From NCBI GenBank assembly GCA_051653625.1, contig JBOFWM010000110.1:1-15983 (forward strand): 15,983 bases of DNA. The letters run 5' to 3'. Shown here in pieces: positions 1-6,577 of the stretch. Position 1 is the stretch's first letter; every line of letters starts with the position of its first letter. The translations under genes were made by a program, and so were the position numbers. The notes beneath the pieces were generated by a model. That model was given only the letters and a program-made list of their open reading frames with translations. It ran no database searches and was not told the DNA's origin. This stretch comes from SFDP01 sp051653625. Its GTDB lineage: Bacteria; Bacillota; Clostridia; Lachnospirales; Lachnospiraceae.

Positions 1-524
1 CCTTTTACAATGTCTTTCCGAAATAATTTGCTCCATACAGAGTGATAAATGAGATAGGGAGATCGTTCAAAAATATATGCATCTAAAAAATCCTTTGTTG
101 TAAAATAAACAATGGCTCCACTTCCGCCATCTTCTACCCCATCTTTATAGACTCGATTGTATCTACATTGTGCCATTGGTACTTGATACGTTAAACAAGC
201 ATTGATAAGTTCTTCATACATAGTAGGTTCGATAAAATCGTCTCCATCTACAAATCCAATATATTCCCCTTTTGCAATAAGTAATCCTGCATTTCTTGCA
301 TCAGAAAGTCCACCATTTTTTTTATGAATCACTTGAATTCTTTGATCTCGCATCGTATATTTATCACAGATTTCTTTTGAAGAGTCTGTTGATCCATCAT
401 TCACAAGAATGATCTCTATCTTTTCATACGTTTGCGATAGAATGGAATCAAGGCAACGTTCTAATAATGTTTCAATATTATAAACTGCTACTATAATTGA
501 AATAAGAGGTGTTTTATCTAACAT
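1..524 (-). CDS. GT2-family glycosyltransferase, 3' part beyond the window
   Basis: This is the N-terminal 174 codons of a GT-A fold, family 2 glycosyltransferase; the gene runs off the left edge. I translated it by hand from the ATG at 524. It opens with the usual beta-strand and nucleotide-binding start (LISIIVAVYN, residues 7-16), then VNDGSTDSS (41-49), GGLSDARNAG (71-80) and the metal-binding DxD region FVDGDDF (91-97), all at family-typical spacing. A GGAG site (plus-strand 532-535) lies 7 nt upstream. The ATG overlaps the last 7 nt of the preceding fucosyltransferase gene, which implies translational coupling. It should use a UDP-sugar to extend the lipid-linked glycan at the cytoplasmic face of the membrane. 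Donor and acceptor cannot be told from sequence. Family assignment is secure; the specific role is unknown. Confidence 0.93.
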   Translation of the reverse strand, partial: MLDKTPLISIIVAVYNIETLLERCLDSILSQTYEKIEIILVNDGSTDSSKEICDKYTMRDQRIQVIHKKNGGLSDARNAGLLIAKGEYIGFVDGDDFIEPTMYEELINACLTYQVPMAQCRYNRVYKDGVEDGGSGAIVYFTTKDFLDAYIFERSPYLIYHSVWSKLFRKDIVK

Positions 525-1411
525 ATCACTTCTCCATCTTCCTTCATTACAACCCAATTTTTCCAATCTGTTACTGCTTTTTTCGTACAAATGATTTGAT
601 CATTGTCGTGTTTTAATGGTTTTATTACAATTTTATCTGGATGTGTATTCAATCGTGCCCCCCATATGCTAAAGGTCGAGTTAGCACAAATATTTCCACT
701 GCACTTACTCATAAGAAGCATATCAAACATACTATCTTTCCCATGATTTACGTCAATAATTTGAAAGTCGTATTCTGGTAGAATTTTTTTTGCTTCCATG
801 GGATCATCTGAAAATAAATAAAAGATAGGATCTTTTATTTGTTCTTTCATATACTTAATTGCTGATTCGTAATATTCTTTTGTACATATCCCACCATATG
901 TTGCAGACTTTTCAATGTAATCACCCATTCGAATATGAACACTAACCGCATTTTTTTGTTTTTCAAATACTTCTAACCATTCTTTTGTTTCTTTATTATA
1001 CGTATTTGGAAACACAATTTTTTCTTGGAGCAATGGTATGATTGTATGATAATATTTTTCATTATTCCACCATCCAGATAAGTATCCATCTTCCATGGCA
1101 AAAATTTCAGGCATATAATCTCCCTCTTCATATACAATGGATGTGGGATCTTTCATGATTTTTCTTTTTAATCGTGCAAAGAAAGAAGTTCTATCATCTA
1201 CGTACTTTAAACGCTCTTTATAAGTACATAATTCATAGGAAAGCTCCGTAAAATAAGATAGCTCTAAGTCTCTTTTGTCACGAAACTTTGCATGCTTTGT
1301 ATAATCTGTTCCATCTAGTTTCACATGTTTTCCCATCTCTTTTAACAAAAGATACAATGCATATTGATATAGTTGGTTTCCAAGACCACCTTGTAAACGT
1401 ATTATTAACAT
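518..1411 (-). CDS. GT11-family alpha-1,2-fucosyltransferase-like protein
   Basis: This 297-residue protein has the layout of GT11 (alpha-1,2-fucosyltransferase) enzymes. It has QGGLGNQ at 7-13 right after the first beta strand, the GDP-fucose-binding HxRxGDY motif at 159-165 (HIRMGDY), and ANSTFSIWGA at 243-252 near the C terminus. Length is normal for the family. The second Arg of the usual HxRRGDY is Met here; the first Arg is kept. Known members transfer fucose from GDP-fucose to a galactose-type acceptor. No GDP-fucose synthesis genes (gmd, fcl) are in the window, so the donor must be made elsewhere. The ATG follows the upstream asnB-like stop by 4 nt with an AAGGA site about 10 nt ahead. 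Likely role: side-branch or terminal fucosylation of the repeat unit. Family is confident; linkage is inferred. Confidence 0.9.
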   Translation of the reverse strand: MLIIRLQGGLGNQLYQYALYLLLKEMGKHVKLDGTDYTKHAKFRDKRDLELSYFTELSYELCTYKERLKYVDDRTSFFARLKRKIMKDPTSIVYEEGDYMPEIFAMEDGYLSGWWNNEKYYHTIIPLLQEKIVFPNTYNKETKEWLEVFEKQKNAVSVHIRMGDYIEKSATYGGICTKEYYESAIKYMKEQIKDPIFYLFSDDPMEAKKILPEYDFQIIDVNHGKDSMFDMLLMSKCSGNICANSTFSIWGARLNTHPDKIVIKPLKHDNDQIICTKKAVTDWKNWVVMKEDGEVIC

Positions 1412-1415
1412 ACAA

Positions 1416-3296
1416 CTACCGTCCTTCTTTTTTACAAATCCATTCTTGGAACATCAAGATATACCATATTTGATTACACCATATATCTTCTTTTATAAAA
1501 CGATTCCAAATATCCCAGACAACCTCTACATTTAGTAGATTTTGTCGCTCTAACTTTGATGGCTCTATTAAATCTTCTGCCCATTCTCGTAATTTAGGTT
1601 CTTTTAACCATTTTGCAACTGGAATAGAAAATCCTCTTTTCGGTTGATCTACTAATTCTCTTGGCACATATTTGTATAAAATATTGCGCAGAATTTTTTT
1701 CGTAACATCTCCTTGTATTTTATATTCCATTGGTAAACTCCAAGCAAATTCCACCACATCTTTATCTAACATAGGGATTCGCGATTCCAAAGAGACTGCC
1801 ATTCCACTTCGATCTACTTTTACAAGAATATCATCTGGATGATACATCAAAAGATCCATAAGCATAATATTGCTTTTTGTATCTTTCATCTCCTCTATCG
1901 CTCCCTTTAAGTCCGAAAACCCTAATATCTTTTTGTTTTTTGCAATTTTCAAAGAAATCGGATCTCTTTCACAAGACAACTGATATAAGTGACCTGGATT
2001 TTTTGCTTTTAATAATAACGATTTTGTACGAATGATATCATTTTTTGAGAATGGTGTTTTTTCTAAAATCGAACTCCCTAGCCCTCTCATTGGACTTGGT
2101 ATATGTTTCATCTTATTCCAGATTCGATCAATTGATTGATAGGAGCGATATCCACAAAACAATTCATCTCCACCATCACCGCTTAAAGAAACGGTTACGT
2201 GTTGCTTTGTAAGCTTACTTACTAAATATGTCGGAATTTGTGAGGAATCTGCAAACGGTTCTCCAAAAATAGAAGAGATTTCTGGAATTACATCTTTTGC
2301 ATCTTCTTCTGAAATATACATCTGAGTATGTTGCGTCCCTAAATGATTTGCAATTTCTTTTGCTAATTTTGCTTCATTATATTTTACATCTTCAACACCG
2401 ATTGTAAATGTTTTTACTTTATTCGTACTAATTGACTGCATAAGAGAAACAATCGTTGTACTATCAATTCCAGACGATAGAAATGCACCTACTGGAACAT
2501 CTGCAACCATTTGATCTTTTATTGCAGCTTTTAATTTATCTTCTAATTCCTTTGTTGCTTCTTCTTCACTTCCCTTAAACAAGTTTTGTTGTCCATGTTT
2601 TGCCACTTCTTTCATCGACCAGTAACTTTGAATGTCGTACTTTTTATAAGGGGCTTTTATTGTTAAAATTTTTCCTGGCTCTAACTTAAAAATATTTTCA
2701 TAAATTGAGTGTGGTGCTGGAATATACCCATGTACAAAATACGTATTTAATACGTCTTGATCAATTGGGTTATCAAACCCTTGTAAATTTGAAATACTAT
2801 TTAAATCAGATGCAAAAACAAAGCTTTCTTTTACCATTCCATAAAAAAGTGGTTTTTCCCCAATTCGATCACGCATTAAATACAGGACCTTTTCTTTCGT
2901 ATCAAAAAGTCCTATTGCAAACATCCCTTTGCACATTGCTATTGTTTGTTCAATTCCATACGCTTCAAACGCTTCTAATAATACCTCTGTATCAGAAGAA
3001 CCATGAAACGCTTTCACAATTTGTTCTTTTAATAATTTTTCTGACAACTGCTGATGGTTATAAATTTCACCATTAAAAACCATTACAAAACGTCCACTAT
3101 GTGACATCATTGGTTGCGCTCCATTTGGCGACAAATCCATAATCGATAACCTTTGATGTCCAAATGCAATACTTCGATCTTCTAATATCCAAGTTCCATT
3201 TGCATTTGGTCCTCTATTGTACATATAGTGTTTCATAATTTCTATATTTTCTTCTAGTTTATGATTCCAGTTACATAATCCGACAATTCCGCACAT
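1416..3296 (-). CDS. AsnB-like glutamine amidotransferase, copy 2 (probable uronic acid amidation)
   Basis: A full-length 626-residue asparagine-synthetase-type enzyme. Residues 1 to about 210 form the class II glutaminase domain: nucleophile Cys2 (MCGI), GHQRLSI (46-52), NGEIYN (75-80) and SDTE (101-104). The rest is the ATP-dependent synthetase domain, with a PP-loop at 274-279 (SSGIDS, Ser for the usual first Gly) and SGDGGDELFCGY at 372-383. In glycan clusters such proteins (WbpS, WbtH) are believed to amidate hexuronic acids, for example GalNAcA to GalNAcAN, rather than make asparagine. The uronic acid dehydrogenase and epimerase in this operon support that reading. It aligns nearly without gaps over the first 390 residues with the other AsnB-like protein here, sharing about half of the residues. 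A GAGG site lies 6 nt before the ATG. Genuine asparagine synthesis cannot be excluded from sequence alone. Confidence 0.9.
   Translation of the reverse strand: MCGIVGLCNWNHKLEENIEIMKHYMYNRGPNANGTWILEDRSIAFGHQRLSIMDLSPNGAQPMMSHSGRFVMVFNGEIYNHQQLSEKLLKEQIVKAFHGSSDTEVLLEAFEAYGIEQTIAMCKGMFAIGLFDTKEKVLYLMRDRIGEKPLFYGMVKESFVFASDLNSISNLQGFDNPIDQDVLNTYFVHGYIPAPHSIYENIFKLEPGKILTIKAPYKKYDIQSYWSMKEVAKHGQQNLFKGSEEEATKELEDKLKAAIKDQMVADVPVGAFLSSGIDSTTIVSLMQSISTNKVKTFTIGVEDVKYNEAKLAKEIANHLGTQHTQMYISEEDAKDVIPEISSIFGEPFADSSQIPTYLVSKLTKQHVTVSLSGDGGDELFCGYRSYQSIDRIWNKMKHIPSPMRGLGSSILEKTPFSKNDIIRTKSLLLKAKNPGHLYQLSCERDPISLKIAKNKKILGFSDLKGAIEEMKDTKSNIMLMDLLMYHPDDILVKVDRSGMAVSLESRIPMLDKDVVEFAWSLPMEYKIQGDVTKKILRNILYKYVPRELVDQPKRGFSIPVAKWLKEPKLREWAEDLIEPSKLERQNLLNVEVVWDIWNRFIKEDIWCNQIWYILMFQEWICKKEGR
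2148..2171. repeat. 24-bp perfect direct repeat, copy in second asnB-like gene
   Basis: This 24-bp stretch is identical to 7292-7315 and in the same orientation; the flanking base differs on both sides. It encodes the conserved DELFCGY part of the synthetase domain in both AsnB-like genes, so it most likely reflects common ancestry plus strong constraint. A second shared block of 17 bp is at 2245-2261 and 7389-7405. Recombination between the copies would remove two glycosyltransferase genes. Confidence 0.85.
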
Positions 3297-3308
3297 AAGT
3301 ATCCTCTA

Positions 3309-5486
3309 TTATTTTCTTGTAAAATATTCTTCCCATTTCTTATTTACGAGATCTGGATGAAGCTTTTCTATTATTTTTCTACCATTTTCCGCAAGATTTT
3401 CTAAATATATTTTATCTTCTACTATTCTTTCTAATTGTTTGGAAAGTTCTTTCCAATCATTTACTGGTACTAATATACCATTTCTTCCATTTTCTATCAA
3501 ATCAGCAGGTCCCCCACAAGGACAATTTGTAGAAATACTTGGAACCCCTACTGTCATTGCTTCTATTAATGCATTTGGCATGCCCTCTGTATTTGATGTA
3601 AGCACAAAAACGCTTGCATCTTTTATTTCTTCTGCTACATTCGATGTTTGTCCTTTAAATACGATGGAATTACTTAATCCATGTTCGTTGCAATACGTAT
3701 GCAAGTGTTGTAATGTATCATCATAAGATGTTCCATAGATTTCAACTTTGTACTCTTCCTTAAGCTTATCTGGAAGAAGTTCAAACGCTTTTATTAACAT
3801 AATATGATTTTTATTTTGATCAATTCTACCTACTGTTACAATACGTTTTCTTCTTGTTTTGCAAGGCTCCACCTCTAAAAAAGAAGGATGAATGGAATTT
3901 CCTATCACTTCAATCTTTTTTTGAAGGTACTTTGGAAAATACGATTTGGAAGAAGTTGTTTGCATCACTATTCCATCCGCAAAGATAAATAGTACTTTTG
4001 AGCATATTCTCAATAATTTATTATAATATTCTTCTTTAGGCTCTCCTCGAACCGCTACATAAGTAGCAGTTTTTGTAAAAAAGGTTGCAATAATGGCCAT
4101 AATATTATTTTTTCCAATAAAGGAAACTGCTATATCGTAATTTTTCAAAATATGACGAAGCTTTCTAATTCTAAGAAATACATTTTTCACTCTAGAAGAC
4201 GATAATTCCTCAGAAGTCACCTCGGTAATCACTCGTTGAATTCCTTCACTATATTGAAACTCGTCCTCCATTTTATGTGTAGTAGCTAATGTAACATCCC
4301 ATCCTCTTTTGTAAAAATATTCTGCCAAATTTACAACAACACGTTCCGTTCCGCCTTTTGTTAATCTAGATAGATAAAACACTATTTTCTTTTTTTTTAT
4401 TGCACTTAAATACTTAAGCCATTCCTGATATATTTTTTGAGGATGCATTTCCTCTTTTACATACATTGCTTTTTCACCCATATATTCTGCTTCTTCTGGA
4501 TGTTCTATTATGTGTAATATTGCATCTATCAGCTCTTTTGTACTCTCATTCTTAATTAAAATACCACACTTATCTTTATTTAATAAATGATACGAACCTC
4601 CGCAAGGACAATCTGTAGCAATACATGGTATTCCCATTGCCATTGCTTCCATAAGTGCATTTGGCATTCCTTCATATAGGGACGTAAGCATAAATAAGGT
4701 TGCATCTTTGATTGCATCTTCTAATGTATCTGAATTCCCCATAAATAAAATGGAGTCTTTGGCATCTGCAGCTTCTACCATGTTTTTTAAAATTTCATAC
4801 GTTCCATCTTTTGTATCTTCCCCATAAATTTTAAATTTATATTCTGGATATATCTTTCGAACTTCTAAAAATGCTTCTATCATTATTTTTTGATTTTTCA
4901 CTTCTGAAATTCGTCCAACTGTAACAATCTCTTTTTTTCGTTGTTCTGATTGCGTAACTTTAATATATTTTTCATGTAAAGGATTGAAAATTACGGTTGA
5001 TTTTTTTTGTACACTTTTGTTAAAAAAATCTCTTGCATATTCTGTTTGAAACACATTGCCAGCTGCAATGCGATATAAGATATTTCCTTTTGCTTTCTGA
5101 ATGTTTCCTTTATACTGAAAATTAGGATCACTTCGTTCTGAAACAACGACTGGAATATGTAATCCCAACGCAGCAAGAATTGCCCTAAAATTAGAATTTT
5201 TTGAGAAAGCAAGAATCAAATCTGGCTTTTGTTCTTTGATTACATTTCTTAAATTTCCATACCTTTTCATCAGCTTATAAAGTCTTCCTTTTTTTTCATC
5301 CTCTGGCTGTAATCCGACATGAATTCTTTTGACTTTATCACTAATTTGATATTCATCCTTTTCTTTCCACTGGGTAGTTAATATAATTTCATAACCATCC
5401 TCCACAAAACAATTTGCCAAATTTGACATTACTCGTTCTGCTCCACCTTTTCCAAGGCTATTAATATGAAATAGAATTTTTTTCAT
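3309..5486 (-). CDS. Tandem GT4-GT4 fusion glycosyltransferase
   Basis: This 725-residue protein is twice the usual GT4 length and contains two complete GT-B enzymes end to end. The first (about 1-362) begins KKILFHINSLGKGGAERV and carries VGRISEVKNQ (190-199) and the catalytic E-x7-E element EGMPNALME (272-280). The second (about 363-725) restarts with KKIVFYLSRLTKGGTERV and carries VGRIDQNKN (552-560) and EGMPNALIE (634-642). Both halves and the GT4 at 8444-9562 share the C-P-C-G-G signature after the catalytic helix, so the three form one subfamily. The halves meet at a run of lysines encoded by nine consecutive A residues. The likely role is two consecutive transfers onto the lipid-linked glycan by one polypeptide. 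The ATG directly follows the preceding TAG stop, with GAGG (plus 5495-5498) 8 nt upstream. Donor sugars are unknown. Confidence 0.92.
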   Translation of the reverse strand: MKKILFHINSLGKGGAERVMSNLANCFVEDGYEIILTTQWKEKDEYQISDKVKRIHVGLQPEDEKKGRLYKLMKRYGNLRNVIKEQKPDLILAFSKNSNFRAILAALGLHIPVVVSERSDPNFQYKGNIQKAKGNILYRIAAGNVFQTEYARDFFNKSVQKKSTVIFNPLHEKYIKVTQSEQRKKEIVTVGRISEVKNQKIMIEAFLEVRKIYPEYKFKIYGEDTKDGTYEILKNMVEAADAKDSILFMGNSDTLEDAIKDATLFMLTSLYEGMPNALMEAMAMGIPCIATDCPCGGSYHLLNKDKCGILIKNESTKELIDAILHIIEHPEEAEYMGEKAMYVKEEMHPQKIYQEWLKYLSAIKKKKIVFYLSRLTKGGTERVVVNLAEYFYKRGWDVTLATTHKMEDEFQYSEGIQRVITEVTSEELSSSRVKNVFLRIRKLRHILKNYDIAVSFIGKNNIMAIIATFFTKTATYVAVRGEPKEEYYNKLLRICSKVLFIFADGIVMQTTSSKSYFPKYLQKKIEVIGNSIHPSFLEVEPCKTRRKRIVTVGRIDQNKNHIMLIKAFELLPDKLKEEYKVEIYGTSYDDTLQHLHTYCNEHGLSNSIVFKGQTSNVAEEIKDASVFVLTSNTEGMPNALIEAMTVGVPSISTNCPCGGPADLIENGRNGILVPVNDWKELSKQLERIVEDKIYLENLAENGRKIIEKLHPDLVNKKWEEYFTRK
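4390..4398 (-). repeat. Nine-A homopolymer at the junction of the two fused GT domains
   Basis: On the coding strand this reads as nine A residues in the frame ATA AAA AAA AAG AAA ATA GTG. It is the longest homopolymer I noticed in the window. With one A fewer the frame reaches TAG four codons after the ATA; with one A more it reaches TAG ten codons after it. In the eight-A form the TAG shares its G with an in-frame GTG that could restart the second domain. Tracts of this length are known sites of replication and transcription slippage; whether this one slips is not shown by the sequence. Confidence 0.85.
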
Positions 5487-6560
5487 CTATAATTCCTCGT
5501 ATTTTTTTACTGTGTCCATTATATCGTATCCACATTCTTCTAAAACAACGATATCTCCTGCTTGACGTGGTCTTTGATGATCCATAATAAAATTCGCCCA
5601 ATTTTTAGCGCCCATATCTAAATCCTTTATATATAAGTATTCCGTCATTTTTATTTCTTTTGCTATGGTATCTGAAATAAAACAAGGAAGACCTATTGCT
5701 TGTGCTTCTACAAGTGCTACTGGTAATCCCTCATAAACAGAAGGAAACAAATAACAATCCATTGCTTGAAGTAGATCTGCTACATTTTCACGAATTCCTA
5801 GTAATTGAACACATTCTTCTAATTCTAATGCTTTTATTTTCTCTTCAATTGTTTCTCTTAATTCCCCATCTCCAACTAATAAAAGAGTCATATTTTCTTT
5901 TCCTTTTATTTTTGCGATTTCCGAAACAATTTCTAAAATAAATCCATGATTTTTTGCTTTTACAAAATTTCCAACGTGACCAATGACAAATTTATCTTCT
6001 ATTTGAAGTTCCTTTCGCATAATTTCTCTTTTTTCTATATCAAAAGAATACTTCGATAAATCTATTCCATTTTTCACTAAGGTATAGCTTGCTTTTTTAA
6101 ACATCCATTTTCCTGCAGGTTTTGAACAAGCATATCTTTTTGTAGAAAGTGCTACTAAGAATGGACGCATCATTTTATGAATCGTTACATGTTTTGCATC
6201 CGTAGAATGCGAATGAGGAATCCGTTCTTTTGCGCCTCCTAATTTCGCAGCCAATAAATCAATTGCTACTGTAGCAATATCCGTATGGCGAAAAACAACC
6301 TCATAGGAATTATTTTTTATAATATTTTTGATTTCCATAAAATATTTTAATGGATTTGTTGAAAGAGGTGTAATTTTATAAATTTTAGCACCTAATTCTT
6401 CTGCTTCTTTATGATAATTTACTTCTTTTTCACCCATTACAATAAAATCAAACTGCACCTTATTTCGATCTATTTTTTTATAAACATTCATAAGAAAGCT
6501 TCCCATTCCACCTGGAGCAAGATTTCCTACAATGTGAACCATTCTTTTCAAATTAAGCAC
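5487..6560 (-). CDS. GT4 glycosyltransferase, EpsF-like
   Basis: A 357-residue single-domain GT-B enzyme of family 4. The N-terminal domain begins MVHIVGNLAPGGMGSFLMN (residues 7-25) and contains the RIPHSHSTDAKH stretch (113-124) seen in EpsF-type exopolysaccharide transferases. The C-terminal domain has GHVGNFVKAKNH (194-205), LLLVGDGE (226-233) and YEGLPVALVE with the E-x7-E pair. It should add one sugar to the undecaprenyl-linked intermediate at the cytoplasmic membrane. I favour the GTG start at 6560 because AGGAAAGG (plus 6564-6571) sits 3-7 nt upstream; an internal ATG at 6542 lacks a good site. It lies 17 nt after the first AsnB-like gene and abuts the fusion glycosyltransferase. It lacks the CPCGG signature of the other GT4s here, so it is a different subfamily. 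Donor is unknown. Confidence 0.92.
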   Translation of the reverse strand: MLNLKRMVHIVGNLAPGGMGSFLMNVYKKIDRNKVQFDFIVMGEKEVNYHKEAEELGAKIYKITPLSTNPLKYFMEIKNIIKNNSYEVVFRHTDIATVAIDLLAAKLGGAKERIPHSHSTDAKHVTIHKMMRPFLVALSTKRYACSKPAGKWMFKKASYTLVKNGIDLSKYSFDIEKREIMRKELQIEDKFVIGHVGNFVKAKNHGFILEIVSEIAKIKGKENMTLLLVGDGELRETIEEKIKALELEECVQLLGIRENVADLLQAMDCYLFPSVYEGLPVALVEAQAIGLPCFISDTIAKEIKMTEYLYIKDLDMGAKNWANFIMDHQRPRQAGDIVVLEECGYDIMDTVKKYEEL

Positions 6561-6563
6561 ACA

Positions 6564-6571
6564 CCTTTCCT
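6564..6571 (-). promoter_or_regulatory. Ribosome binding site supporting a GTG start at 6560
   Basis: The coding strand reads AGGAAAGG here, a strong purine-rich site whose AGGA core is 7 nt from the GTG at 6560. This decides for the GTG over the in-frame ATG six codons later. Confidence 0.7.
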
Positions 6572-6577
6572 ACTTTT

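Noticed and set aside
784..791. T8/A8 homopolymers at several places (for example 316-323, 784-791, 5001-5008, 5289-5296, 11293-11300, 13299-13306) as phase-variation sites or terminators
   Set aside because: They lie within conserved coding regions, are common at this base composition, have no adjoining GC-rich hairpin, and do not coincide with a functional junction as the nine-A tract does.
2705..3076. Plus-strand open frame of 123 codons, and other plus-strand frames of 60-119 codons across the window
   Set aside because: All lie antisense to strongly supported genes, have low-complexity or Leu/Phe-rich translations and no recognisable domain; they are expected shadows of AT-rich coding DNA.
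1416..3296. Housekeeping asparagine synthetase as the first choice for the two AsnB-like genes
   Set aside because: Two copies within a glycan operon that also encodes the uronic acid dehydrogenase/epimerase pair make a sugar amidation role more likely, though this is not proven.
4991..5212. Minus-strand 73-codon frame inside the fusion glycosyltransferase gene
   Set aside because: It is an out-of-frame reading within conserved GT4 coding sequence and shows no family features.
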